Shown here in pieces: positions 9,462 through 18,179 of a stretch of DNA of 64,000 nucleotides (positions within the stretch are counted from its first letter, which is position 1; each line of letters starts with the position of its first letter). The stretch is from positions 744,001-808,000 of the forward strand of contig NZ_QUDV01000001.1 of NCBI RefSeq assembly GCF_003477705.1, in the 5' to 3' direction. This DNA is from Dorea sp. AF36-15AT. GTDB taxonomy: Bacteria; Bacillota; Clostridia; Lachnospirales; Lachnospiraceae. The position numbers were made by a program, and so were the translations under genes. The notes beneath the pieces were generated by a model that was given only the letters and a program-made list of their open reading frames with translations, did no database searches and had not been told where the DNA came from.

Positions 9462-9500
9462 CAATTAATTTCACAGATCTGTATATGTGAACATAATACA

Positions 9501-9532
9501 GCAGACTGTGGTTATTGTCAACCACAGTCTGC
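9501..9532 (-). terminator. Hairpin after the symporter gene
   Basis: A 13-bp perfect stem (GCAGACTGTGGTT with its complement) around a 6-nt loop, 47 nt past the symporter stop. The minus-strand tail is only moderately U-rich (TGTATTATG), so termination efficiency is uncertain. Confidence 0.6.
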
Positions 9533-9578
9533 GTTTTAATTCTGATATGATACTTTTACATTTCCAAAAATCACGTTT

Positions 9579-11165
9579 TTACTCCTGAAGTGAAGTTTTC
9601 TTTGTGATCGTAATTGTCTCATTGTAGCATGAGAAAATATTTTCCAGAACCTTCTTATCCTGTTTTCCTGTAAATGCACTTACGATTGGAACAATAATCA
9701 GTCCGCCTACCATTGCTACCACACCGGAATTAATGGATGACTTAAAAATGTAACTGAGTACAGTTCCCCAGCCGCTCACATCGGTTCCTGTAAGTGTGAT
9801 CACTAACTGCAATACAGCCACAGCACATCCCCAGGCAAAGCATACAGCTACGGATGCCTTGCTGATTCCTTTCCAGTACAATCCATATAAAAACGGTGCA
9901 AGAAATGCTCCTGCAAGCGCTCCCCAGGACACACCCATCATCTGGGCAATAAATGTAACTTCCGGATGTGCATCCTTGAAAATTGCGATCACTGCAGATA
10001 CGATGATGAAAAATACAATGAATAACCGCATCGTAGATACCAGCTGTTCATCCGGTATTTTTTTCTTTGATGCCGGTCTGATCACATCCAGTGTAAATGT
10101 AGAACTGGATGTTAGTACCAGTGATGACAGTGTGGACATGGATGCCGACAATACAAGCACAATTACCACCGCAATTACAATAGACGGAAGTGTCGATAAC
10201 ATCGTAGGGATGATTGTGTCAAATAACGGCTTTCCGGTCATTTCATTGATCACAACACGGTCCGCATATAACCGTCCGAAACCTCCAAGGAAGTAACATC
10301 CGCCTGCCACGATAATCGCAAATATTGTAGAAATCACGGTACCTTTATGGATATCCTTTTCACTCTTAATGGCATAGAATTTACCAACCATCTGCGGCAA
10401 TCCCCAGGTACCAAGAGATGTAAGGATAACTACAAAAAGAAGTGCCAACGGATCCGGTCCGAGAAATGCTGTATACGCACCCTGCCACCCCGCATCTCCG
10501 GTAACAGAGGCAAGTGTCCTGGTAGCATTAAGCAGTCCGCCGTTATCCATCAGTACCGCGCCGATTACAGCACAGATACCAAACAGCATGATAATTCCCT
10601 GAATAAAATCATTGATTGCTGTAGCCATGTAACCGCCAAAGATAACATACACACCGGTCAGTACTGCCATAACCACAATAACTATCCAGTAAGGAATGTC
10701 AAACACCAGACCAAACAGACTGGATAATCCGTTGTAAAGAGATGCAGTGTATGGAATCAGAAAGATAAATACAATCACAGAAGCTGCCACTTTTAATGGG
10801 ACAGATTCAAATCTCTTTCCAAAAAAATCCGGCATTGTCTTGGCATCCAGATGCTGCGTCATAACTCTTGTTCTTCTTCCCAGAACATTCCACGCAAGCA
10901 GCGAACCGATAAACGCATTACCAAGTCCCGCCCAGGTAGATGCAAGACCAAAGTTCCAGCCAAACTGTCCCGCATATCCCACAAAGATAACTGCTGAAAA
11001 GTATGATGTTCCAAAAGCAAAAGCTGTAAGCCATGGACCTACACCGCGTCCGCCAAGAACAAAACCATTCACATCTTTAGCATGTTTTCTAGAATAGAAT
11101 CCAACGTACACCATAACTCCAAAAAAGATGATTAACATTATGGCACACAGTAATTCTTTCGACAT
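9579..11165 (-). CDS. Sodium:solute symporter (SSS family), substrate unknown
   Basis: 528 residues, about 13 membrane helices, LeuT-like SSS fold. Conserved stretches include FVLGGRGVGPWLTAF, FGTSYFSAVIFVGYAG and GGYMATAINDFIQG. It belongs to the broad PutP/PanF-like group; no residue seen here fixes the substrate. The start is the ATG at 11163-11165: a longer frame with ATG at 11178-11180 would place GGAGG inside the coding sequence, while this one has GGAGG 8 nt upstream. The gene is monocistronic, with its own promoter and a direct repeat in the leader. Confidence 0.85.
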   Translation of the reverse strand: MSKELLCAIMLIIFFGVMVYVGFYSRKHAKDVNGFVLGGRGVGPWLTAFAFGTSYFSAVIFVGYAGQFGWNFGLASTWAGLGNAFIGSLLAWNVLGRRTRVMTQHLDAKTMPDFFGKRFESVPLKVAASVIVFIFLIPYTASLYNGLSSLFGLVFDIPYWIVIVVMAVLTGVYVIFGGYMATAINDFIQGIIMLFGICAVIGAVLMDNGGLLNATRTLASVTGDAGWQGAYTAFLGPDPLALLFVVILTSLGTWGLPQMVGKFYAIKSEKDIHKGTVISTIFAIIVAGGCYFLGGFGRLYADRVVINEMTGKPLFDTIIPTMLSTLPSIVIAVVIVLVLSASMSTLSSLVLTSSSTFTLDVIRPASKKKIPDEQLVSTMRLFIVFFIIVSAVIAIFKDAHPEVTFIAQMMGVSWGALAGAFLAPFLYGLYWKGISKASVAVCFAWGCAVAVLQLVITLTGTDVSGWGTVLSYIFKSSINSGVVAMVGGLIIVPIVSAFTGKQDKKVLENIFSCYNETITITKKTSLQE

Positions 11166-11206
11166 ATTCATTTCCTCCATTCATTTCTTTCATTCGTGAA
11201 ACATCG

Positions 11207-11231
11207 TCGCTTTAAACCGTTGCGCTTTAAA
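11207..11231. repeat. Direct repeat CGCTTTAAA in the symporter leader
   Basis: CGCTTTAAA occurs twice, 15 bp apart (copies within 11207-11216 and 11222-11231), between the promoter and the symporter start. This spacing suits a regulator binding one helix face, but no known operator is recognised. Confidence 0.5.
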
Positions 11232-11251
11232 GTGGTAAAGTTTATGTTGTT

Positions 11252-11280
11252 ATAGTATCACAGGATGAATATACTGTCAA
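11252..11280 (-). promoter_or_regulatory. Sigma-A promoter of the symporter gene
   Basis: Minus strand TTGACA (11275-11280), 17 bp, TACTAT (11252-11257). Confidence 0.6.
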
Positions 11281-11281
11281 T

Positions 11282-11314
11282 AAAAAAGATTCGGTTTAAA
11301 AGCCGAATCTTTTT
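11282..11314 (-). terminator. Terminator of the patatin-topB operon
   Basis: GATTCGG pairs with CCGAATC around a short A/T loop, followed by TTTTTT on the minus strand, just past the stop of the C_GCAxxG_C_C gene. Confidence 0.88.
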
Positions 11315-11317
11315 ATG

Positions 11318-11722
11318 CTATATGATAGTCTCTAATACTTCTACTGCTGTTTTCACACATTCTCTGCAGCATGGCAATGGCTGTGCTCCTTTATCCGTAA
11401 GCAAATCTCTGCACATCAGAGAGCCCTTCTTTTCTTCAAACAGACGAGCGGCCTCCATAATCTTGGTATAAGTATCTGATTTCGTCATGTATGGATCAGA
11501 GAGATTCCCTGCTGAATTGGCAAGACCTATGGTCATAAACATCCCAACAACTGCACCGCAAGTATCTTTCAGACCTCCCATTCCCAGGCCAAACCCTTCT
11601 GTCATGCGAAATACATCTTTTTCTTCTAAGCCAAATTCCTCACAATAGCAACATATAACTGACTGACAGCAGTTATACCTGTGATTAAATTTGTCTTCCG
11701 CTATTTGAACCTTAGATTCCAT
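11318..11722 (-). CDS. C_GCAxxG_C_C family protein, redox role suspected
   Basis: About 134 residues, rich in conserved cysteines: YNCCQSVICCYC, then TCGAVVG (the family CGAxxG signature), CRDLL, and a C-terminal CCRECV. Members of this family are thought to bind a metal or Fe-S centre, but no reaction is established. The ATG at 11720-11722 overlaps the stop of the upstream hexapeptide gene. A TTG four codons earlier is possible, but has GGCGAGG with no spacing. It is last in the operon with topB. Confidence 0.8.
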   Translation of the reverse strand: MESKVQIAEDKFNHRYNCCQSVICCYCEEFGLEEKDVFRMTEGFGLGMGGLKDTCGAVVGMFMTIGLANSAGNLSDPYMTKSDTYTKIMEAARLFEEKKGSLMCRDLLTDKGAQPLPCCRECVKTAVEVLETII

Positions 11723-12383
11723 ATTTTTCCACAACCTCGCCCTGTTTTTTGTAAATGCTTCCTGCCGGCACCACTCCTCTTACGGATGAAAGCGGATAGA
11801 TATTACTGTGTGCTCCCACAACTGTTCCGGGATTCAGCACAGATCCGCATCCTACCTCTACTTCATCTCCAAGCATTGCTCCGAATTTCTTGATACCAGT
11901 CTCAATATTGCCTTCCGGAGTCTTGACAACCACCAGCTTTTTGTCGGATTTCACATTAGAAGTAATAGAACCTGCTCCCATATGCGCCTTATAACCAAGA
12001 ATGGAATCACCCACATAATTGTAATGTGGCACCTGAACTTTGTTAAATAGCACAACATTTTTCAGCTCTGTAGAATTGCCCACAACCGCGCCTTCACCTA
12101 CGATCGCATTGCCACGGATAAACGCACAGTGTCTCACTTCTGCGTTCTTACCGATAATTGCCGGTCCGTGAATGTATGCAGACGGAAATACATTGGCAGA
12201 TCTGGCGATCCATACGTCATCTCCCACTTTCTCATACTCGTCTGCCGGAAGCGTAGCTCCTAATTTCAGGATGAATGCGCTGATCTTTGGCAACACTTCC
12301 CATGGATAAGTAACTCCTTCAAACAAATCCTTCGCAATCGTCTCATCCAGTGTGTACAGTTCTTTGACAGTTATTTCTTTCAT
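11712..12383 (-). CDS. Left-handed beta-helix acyl/nucleotidyl transferase-like protein
   Basis: 223 residues made largely of hexapeptide repeats (for example SAYIHGPAIIGKNAEVRH and GNAIVGEGAVVGNS), which form a left-handed beta helix as in the C-terminal half of GlmU. Clostridial copies are often labelled UDP-N-acetylglucosamine pyrophosphorylase-like, but the nucleotidyltransferase domain is missing here, so at most the acyltransferase half is represented. Its start overlaps the topB stop by 4 nt (ATGA), which indicates coupled translation. The acceptor is unknown. Confidence 0.75.
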   Translation of the reverse strand: MKEITVKELYTLDETIAKDLFEGVTYPWEVLPKISAFILKLGATLPADEYEKVGDDVWIARSANVFPSAYIHGPAIIGKNAEVRHCAFIRGNAIVGEGAVVGNSTELKNVVLFNKVQVPHYNYVGDSILGYKAHMGAGSITSNVKSDKKLVVVKTPEGNIETGIKKFGAMLGDEVEVGCGSVLNPGTVVGAHSNIYPLSSVRGVVPAGSIYKKQGEVVEKYGI

Positions 12384-14365
12384 GATTTCTTTCCTTTCTT
12401 ATAGAATCCAGCCGCACGGTCATAACATCCGCGCAGTTCATATTGATTATTCAGCCGCAGCACCCCCATGGTTCTGGACCGTATAAAGTTCTCTAATTTA
12501 GTCATATATTCTTCTGAAGTAATATCGCCTTCAGCCACATAAGTAAGCCCCTTTTCCCAACTTGCGGTAAGTTCCGGATTCAAAAGGGACCGAATAGAAT
12601 GTTCCACCACGTCATAAATCATCTCGCCTTCCAGTGTCGGCGTTACGATCTGTGTCTTTTTATTCAATGCCAGATAGCCGTTATTAAATAACTTCTTCAG
12701 AATCTCTCCTCTGGTAGCGCTGGTTCCAATACCACTTCCTTTAATCTGGGCACGGAGTTCCTCGTCCTCAATAAGCTGACCTGCATTTTCCATTGCAAGA
12801 ATCAATGAACCAGAATTATACCGTTTTGGCGGAGAGGTCTTCCCTTCCCGGATAGACAGGTCTGTCACCGGAAGAGCCATGCCTTTACGGAGTGATTTAA
12901 CTGCTTCCAGAAGTGCATTTTCTCCGGATTCGTCCTCCTCCTTTTGTCCCGGCACACCAGCTACTTTCATATATCCCTTTTCTGCCAGAACTTTGGTACT
13001 GGTAAAAAACGACTCTTCTCTTATCTTACCGGTTACCAGCACTTTCTGATATACCGCCGGCGGATAGAAGATACTTAAGAATCTCCGAACGATCACATCA
13101 TAGATCTGCCCGGACAAATGAGACAGACTCTTTAATGCACTCTCTCCCTGTCCGGTCGGAATAATCGCATAGTGGTCTGTAATCTGCTTGTCATTCACAT
13201 ATCGAGTCTTTGCCAGTCCCTTATGACTTCCCATAGTCACAATATCATTCAGAAATGGTACCGCCGGACTGTATTTCATGAGTCCGTTCAGATTCTTATG
13301 GATTTCCTTTGCCACAGCCGTTGAAAGCACTCTGGCATCCGTTCTCGGATAAGTAACCAGTTTCTTCTCATAGAGTTCCTGTACCACCCGCAGTGTCTCG
13401 TCAGGACTGATTTTAAACCTCTTGGAACATTCATTCTGAAGTTCCGCCAGGTTAAACAGCAGTGGTGGATTCTTCTTTTCTTTTTTCTTTTCAATGGATT
13501 CGATCCGATACATACACGGCTCTTCCTCTTTCAGATAGCGGATCAGTTCCTCCGCGGTTTCTTTTTTCTTGAATCCATTTTCCTTGTAAAGAAGCGGAGA
13601 CGCATAATACTTTGAAGCTTCTACTGCCTTCCATTCGCCTTCCAGCTTCTGCCCATTCACTTCTACGGTACTGAGGACACGGTAAAACGGAGTCTCTACA
13701 AATTCACGAATTTCCCGTTCTCTGCGTACAACCATGCCAAGTACACAGGTCATAACTCTTCCTACAGAAATAACAGAATACTTTTTATTCAGATAATTCG
13801 ATATACTGTTACCGTATTTCAATGTCAGAAGACGTGAAAAATTAATTCCCATCAGATAATCCTCTTTGGCACGCAGATAAGCCGATGCCGACAGATTATC
13901 ATATTCTGACAAATCCTTTGCCTCTCTGATCCCGCGCAGAATTTCTTCTTCTGTCTGGGAATCAATCCAGACTCTTAATCTCTTTTTATTCTGTACACCG
14001 GTCATCTGTTCCACCAGACGGTAAATGTATTCTCCCTCACGACCGGAGTCGGTACAGACATAAATGGTATCTACATCATCTCGTTTCAACAAACCGGATA
14101 CAATCCGAAACTGCTTGGAAGTCTGTGGAATAACTTCGTATTTAAATTCATCCGGCAAAAAAGGCAGAGTCTCCAGACTCCACCGTTTGTATTTCATATC
14201 GTAGACTTCCGGATAGCTCATCGTGACCAGATGTCCCACACACCATGTCACGATACTGTCTTCAGCTTCCAGATAGCCGTCGCCGCGCTTTGTCTTTAAG
14301 TGGAGCGCCTTGGCAAATTCCTGCGCCACACTTGGTTTCTCAGCGATATATAGCGATTTACCCAT
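12380..14365 (-). CDS. topB: DNA topoisomerase III
   Basis: 661 residues, type IA topoisomerase. The TOPRIM domain has E9 in IAEKPSVA and DSGREGE at 106-112; the Gly in place of the second Asp is usual in the Gram-positive TopB group. The nucleophile is Y339 in LVTYPRTDAR. The central SVGRVMTCVLGMVVRRE segment is typical. There is no C-terminal zinc-ribbon region. It decatenates single-stranded crossovers during replication and recombination. It sits second in an operon after a patatin gene. Confidence 0.93.
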   Translation of the reverse strand: MGKSLYIAEKPSVAQEFAKALHLKTKRGDGYLEAEDSIVTWCVGHLVTMSYPEVYDMKYKRWSLETLPFLPDEFKYEVIPQTSKQFRIVSGLLKRDDVDTIYVCTDSGREGEYIYRLVEQMTGVQNKKRLRVWIDSQTEEEILRGIREAKDLSEYDNLSASAYLRAKEDYLMGINFSRLLTLKYGNSISNYLNKKYSVISVGRVMTCVLGMVVRREREIREFVETPFYRVLSTVEVNGQKLEGEWKAVEASKYYASPLLYKENGFKKKETAEELIRYLKEEEPCMYRIESIEKKKEKKNPPLLFNLAELQNECSKRFKISPDETLRVVQELYEKKLVTYPRTDARVLSTAVAKEIHKNLNGLMKYSPAVPFLNDIVTMGSHKGLAKTRYVNDKQITDHYAIIPTGQGESALKSLSHLSGQIYDVIVRRFLSIFYPPAVYQKVLVTGKIREESFFTSTKVLAEKGYMKVAGVPGQKEEDESGENALLEAVKSLRKGMALPVTDLSIREGKTSPPKRYNSGSLILAMENAGQLIEDEELRAQIKGSGIGTSATRGEILKKLFNNGYLALNKKTQIVTPTLEGEMIYDVVEHSIRSLLNPELTASWEKGLTYVAEGDITSEEYMTKLENFIRSRTMGVLRLNNQYELRGCYDRAAGFYKKGKKS

Positions 14366-14385
14366 ATATTATCTCCAGTTCTGTC

Positions 14386-15243
14386 TTATTCTTCCATATA
14401 TCGGAGCAGATTAGCATACTCCTTTTTCATCAGAGCATAACCATGCTCATAAAAGCTCATCAACTTATCATAATCACGCTCTAGTCTGGATACTGTTGGA
14501 ACCATTGGACGAATCACATAGATTCTTCCTTCTGCTTCCAGCTTCTCTACCAGTTCCATCGTACGGTTATACATACGATTCCTGTGAACAGCACACGCTG
14601 CCATCTTTGGATAGCTCTTGTATGCTTTGCGGTAAAGCTTCGCCGTCCCCTTAGACACCGGTTTCTTGCGGTAACCCGGATTACGCGTAAGCACTACGAT
14701 GATCTTGGCATTGCCACTTTTCAATGCATGACGGATCGGTACAGAATCTGCCACTCCACCATCCAGATATGGCACACCATCAATATTCACCATCGGTGAA
14801 GCCAGCGGCATACTGCTGGATGCACGGCACAGCCTCATCAAACGTTCTCTGTCACTGTGTTCTTCCATATATTCTGCTTTACCGGTCACGCAGTTCGTCG
14901 TCACAATCTCACATTTCATATTGGATGCAAAAAATGTATCATAATCAAACGGATATATCTCATTCGGATAACGGTCAAAGATCATATCCATATTTAATAA
15001 ACTTTTGTTTTTTAAAAATTTTCTTACTCCCTGATAGTAACTGTATTCCTTCTCTCTGTGGATCATACAGTCTCTGGTCCTGCCCGGCTGTCTGGATACA
15101 TAATCCACGCCATTGCAGCTTCCGGCAGATACGCCGATAACATGGGAGGTATAGAACTCTTTTTCCATCAGGTAGTCCAATACGCCTGATGTGAACACTC
15201 CCCTGGTGGCTCCGCCTTCCAGTATCATGGTTGCATGATGCAT
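14386..15243 (-). CDS. Patatin-like phospholipase
   Basis: 285 residues. Oxyanion loop LEGGATRGVFTSG (8-20), nucleophile S39 in GVSAG, and catalytic Asp D161 in DGG give the Ser-Asp dyad of patatins. There is no signal peptide, so it probably acts inside the cell on membrane lipids (RssA/YjjU-like group). The start has GAAGGGG 6 nt upstream. It is first in a run with topB, the hexapeptide protein and the C_GCAxxG_C_C protein. The link between these functions is unclear. Confidence 0.88.
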   Translation of the reverse strand: MHHATMILEGGATRGVFTSGVLDYLMEKEFYTSHVIGVSAGSCNGVDYVSRQPGRTRDCMIHREKEYSYYQGVRKFLKNKSLLNMDMIFDRYPNEIYPFDYDTFFASNMKCEIVTTNCVTGKAEYMEEHSDRERLMRLCRASSSMPLASPMVNIDGVPYLDGGVADSVPIRHALKSGNAKIIVVLTRNPGYRKKPVSKGTAKLYRKAYKSYPKMAACAVHRNRMYNRTMELVEKLEAEGRIYVIRPMVPTVSRLERDYDKLMSFYEHGYALMKKEYANLLRYMEE

Positions 15244-15364
15244 GATATCCCCTTCTTTCTAATTACAACAAGTATGGCATAATTATATACCAGCTTCCTT
15301 GCTATTTCCATGTTTTTTTGATAAGATTGTCTGCGGATATAAGAATAAGGAGGATTATCAAGCT

Positions 15365-16999
15365 ATGATAAGCACAAGCAATGTTACCCTGCGTGTCGGT
15401 AAAAAGGCGCTATTTGAAGATGTAAGCATCAAGTTTACCGAAGGCAACTGCTATGGTCTGATCGGAGCAAATGGTGCCGGTAAATCGACATTTTTAAAGA
15501 TTCTGTCCGGTCAGTTAGAGCCTACCAACGGTGAAGTGATCATTACGCCTGGTGAGCGTTTGTCATTTCTTCAGCAGGATCATTTTAAATATGATGAATA
15601 CATGGTTCTTGATACGGTCATCATGGGCAATGCCAGACTGTACGAGATTATGAAAGAAAAAGAAGTACTCTATGCCAAAGAAGATTTTACTGATGAAGAT
15701 GGAATCCGTGCCAGCGAACTGGAAGGCGAGTTTGCAACCATGAACGGATGGGAAGCCGAGTCCGATGCAGCTACACTTCTGAATGGACTTGGAATTGGTA
15801 CCGAACTCCATTACACTATGATGAAGGACCTTCCTGGCCCGGATAAAGTAAAAGTTCTTCTTGCCCAGGCACTGTTTGGCAACCCGGACATCCTGCTTCT
15901 GGATGAGCCGACGAACCATTTGGATCTGGATGCTATCGGATGGCTGGAAGAATTTCTGATCAACTTTGACAATACCGTAATCGTAGTGTCACATGACCGT
16001 TATTTCCTGAATAAGGTATGTACACAGATTGCTGATATCGATTATGGCAAAATCAAGCTCTATGCCGGTAACTATGACTTCTGGTACGAATCCAGCCAGC
16101 TGCTGATCCGCCAGATGAAAGAAGCTAACAAAAAAAAGGAAGAAAAGATCAAAGAGTTGCAGGACTTTATTTCCAGATTCAGTGCCAACGCTTCCAAGTC
16201 CAAACAGGCAACTTCCCGTAAACGTGCCCTGGAAAAGATCCAGCTCGATGATATTCAGCCGTCTAGCCGTAAATACCCATACATCAATTTCACTCCAAAC
16301 CGTTCCATCGGTAATGAGGTACTCACCGTTGACGGACTAAGCAAAACGATTGAGGGTGAAAAAATTCTGGACAATATCAGTTTCACACTGAACCGAGAAG
16401 ACAAGGTTGCATTTGTCGGCGGCAATGAGCTTGCTAAGACAACACTTTTCCAGATCCTGATGGGTGAAATGGAACCGGATGAAGGTACTTATAAATGGGG
16501 TGTCACCACTTCACAGGCGTACTTCCCATTGGACAGCACCTCTGAATTCGACAATGAAGATACCATCGTAGAATGGCTGACACAGTATTCTGAAAACAAA
16601 GATGCCACTTACGTGCGTGGCTTCCTTGGACGTATGCTGTTCGGTGGTGACGACGGTGTTAAGAAAGTAAAGGTTCTCTCCGGTGGCGAGAAGGTACGCT
16701 GTCTTCTGTCTAAGATGATGATCTCCGGTGCCAATGTACTGCTTTTTGATGAACCGACCAACCACCTTGATATGGAATCCATCACCGCTCTGAATAATGG
16801 TATGATCAAATTCCCTGGTGTGATCTTATTTACATCCCGTGACCACCAGATCGTGCAGACCACTGCCAACCGTATCATGGAAATCGTACCGGGCGGCAAA
16901 ATGATCGATAAGATCACCACCTATGACGAATATCTGGAAAATGACGAACTGGCAAGAAAGCGTCAGACATACACGGTTGAAAGTGATGATGAAGATTAA
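15365..16999 (+). CDS. ABC-F ATPase (YkpA/YbiT-like)
   Basis: 544 residues: two ATP-binding cassettes joined by a charged linker (about 255-310), no membrane part, so an ABC-F translation-associated ATPase rather than a transporter. NBD1 has GANGAGKST (34-42), a degenerate signature LPGPDKVK and LLLDEPTNHLD. NBD2 has a degenerate Walker A, GGNELAKTT, and a good LSGGEK. The ATG at 15365 follows AAGGAGG; an upstream in-frame start at 15299 has no such site. The subgroup is non-Vga/Lsa-like, so antibiotic resistance is not implied. Confidence 0.88.
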   Translation: MISTSNVTLRVGKKALFEDVSIKFTEGNCYGLIGANGAGKSTFLKILSGQLEPTNGEVIITPGERLSFLQQDHFKYDEYMVLDTVIMGNARLYEIMKEKEVLYAKEDFTDEDGIRASELEGEFATMNGWEAESDAATLLNGLGIGTELHYTMMKDLPGPDKVKVLLAQALFGNPDILLLDEPTNHLDLDAIGWLEEFLINFDNTVIVVSHDRYFLNKVCTQIADIDYGKIKLYAGNYDFWYESSQLLIRQMKEANKKKEEKIKELQDFISRFSANASKSKQATSRKRALEKIQLDDIQPSSRKYPYINFTPNRSIGNEVLTVDGLSKTIEGEKILDNISFTLNREDKVAFVGGNELAKTTLFQILMGEMEPDEGTYKWGVTTSQAYFPLDSTSEFDNEDTIVEWLTQYSENKDATYVRGFLGRMLFGGDDGVKKVKVLSGGEKVRCLLSKMMISGANVLLFDEPTNHLDMESITALNNGMIKFPGVILFTSRDHQIVQTTANRIMEIVPGGKMIDKITTYDEYLENDELARKRQTYTVESDDED

Positions 17000-17005
17000 A
17001 CTTAC

Positions 17006-17043
17006 AAAAAGAACTCTCGTGGAATCCACGGGAGTTCTTCTTG
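17006..17043. terminator. Bidirectional terminator between ABC-F and asd
   Basis: GAACTC-T-CGTGG pairs with CCACG-G-GAGTTC around a 3-nt loop (17011-17036). It has T-rich sequence on both sides, so it can end the ABC-F (+) and asd (-) transcripts. Confidence 0.85.
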
Positions 17044-17070
17044 TATATGCCAGGTTTCTGATCCCTGCCC

Positions 17071-18156
17071 TTATTTCTTTGTAATATATCCTTTTGCTGT
17101 CAGTGTTTCAGCGCAAAGCACTGCTCCACCTGCAGCACCACGTACGGTATTATGTGACAGTCCAATGAACTTGAAATCATACATGCTGTCTTCTCTCAGA
17201 CGTCCGATCGATACACCCATACCATGTTCGTAATCTACATCCAGTTTAACCTGTGGGCGATTATCTTCTTCCAGATACTGAATAAACTGCTTTGGAGCAC
17301 TTGGAAGTTCTGCTTCCTGTGGAAATCCTTTAAAATCACGGAGTGCCTGAATCAGCTGTTCCTTCGTCGGTTTCTTCTCAAAATTAATAAATACAGCTGC
17401 TGTATGTCCGTTCAATACCGGCACACGAATACACTGGCAGGTGATCTTTGGAAGTTCTGCCTTTACAATCTGACCATTTTCAACTTTACCAAGTACACGC
17501 AATGGCTCCTGTTCGCTCTTTTCTTCTTCTCCTCCGATGTAAGGAATAATGTTCTCTACCATCTCCGGCCAGTCACGAAATGTCTTTCCTGCTCCTGAGA
17601 TTGCCTGGTATGTAGTAACTACAAGTTCTTTTGGCCCAAATTCTTTCCATGCAGCAAGGCAAGGAGCATAGCTCTGGATAGAACAGTTTGGTTTAACAGC
17701 AATAAATCCGCGTTTGGTTCCAAGACGCTCTTTCTGAGCTGCGATAACCTCAAAATGCTCCGGATTAATCTCCGGTACTACCATCGGTACGTCCGGTGTC
17801 CATCTGTGGGCACTGTTGTTAGATACAACCGGTGTCTCTGTCTTCGCGTACTCTTCCTCGATCGCGCGAATCTCATCTTTAGTCATATCCACTGCGCTAA
17901 ACACAAAATCAACGGTAGATGCCACTTTCTCTACTTCATTGACATTCAGTACAATCAGTTTCTTAACTGCTTCCGGCATCGGAGTATCCATCTTCCAACG
18001 TCCTCCTACTGCCTCTTCATAAGTCTTGCCTGCTGATCTCGGACTCGCAGCTACCGTTACTACTTCAAACCACGGATGATTATCAAGCAGTGTGATAAAT
18101 CTCTGACCTACCATACCAGTTGCACCCAAAATACCTACTTTTAACTTTTCTTCCAT
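17071..18156 (-). CDS. asd: Aspartate-semialdehyde dehydrogenase
   Basis: 361 residues. Reduces aspartyl phosphate to aspartate semialdehyde for lysine/DAP, threonine and methionine synthesis. NADP loop GATGMVGQ (11-18), catalytic C158 in KPNCSIQS, and a later NGHTAAVF histidine. The sequence resembles the archaeal/fungal-type branch of the family. The start at 18156 was chosen because AGGAGG lies 8 nt upstream; a longer frame to 18177 would overlap that site. It follows argH by 23 nt. Confidence 0.95.
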   Translation of the reverse strand: MEEKLKVGILGATGMVGQRFITLLDNHPWFEVVTVAASPRSAGKTYEEAVGGRWKMDTPMPEAVKKLIVLNVNEVEKVASTVDFVFSAVDMTKDEIRAIEEEYAKTETPVVSNNSAHRWTPDVPMVVPEINPEHFEVIAAQKERLGTKRGFIAVKPNCSIQSYAPCLAAWKEFGPKELVVTTYQAISGAGKTFRDWPEMVENIIPYIGGEEEKSEQEPLRVLGKVENGQIVKAELPKITCQCIRVPVLNGHTAAVFINFEKKPTKEQLIQALRDFKGFPQEAELPSAPKQFIQYLEEDNRPQVKLDVDYEHGMGVSIGRLREDSMYDFKFIGLSHNTVRGAAGGAVLCAETLTAKGYITKK

Positions 18157-18179
18157 TGCCTTTTCCTCCTGTCTCATTC

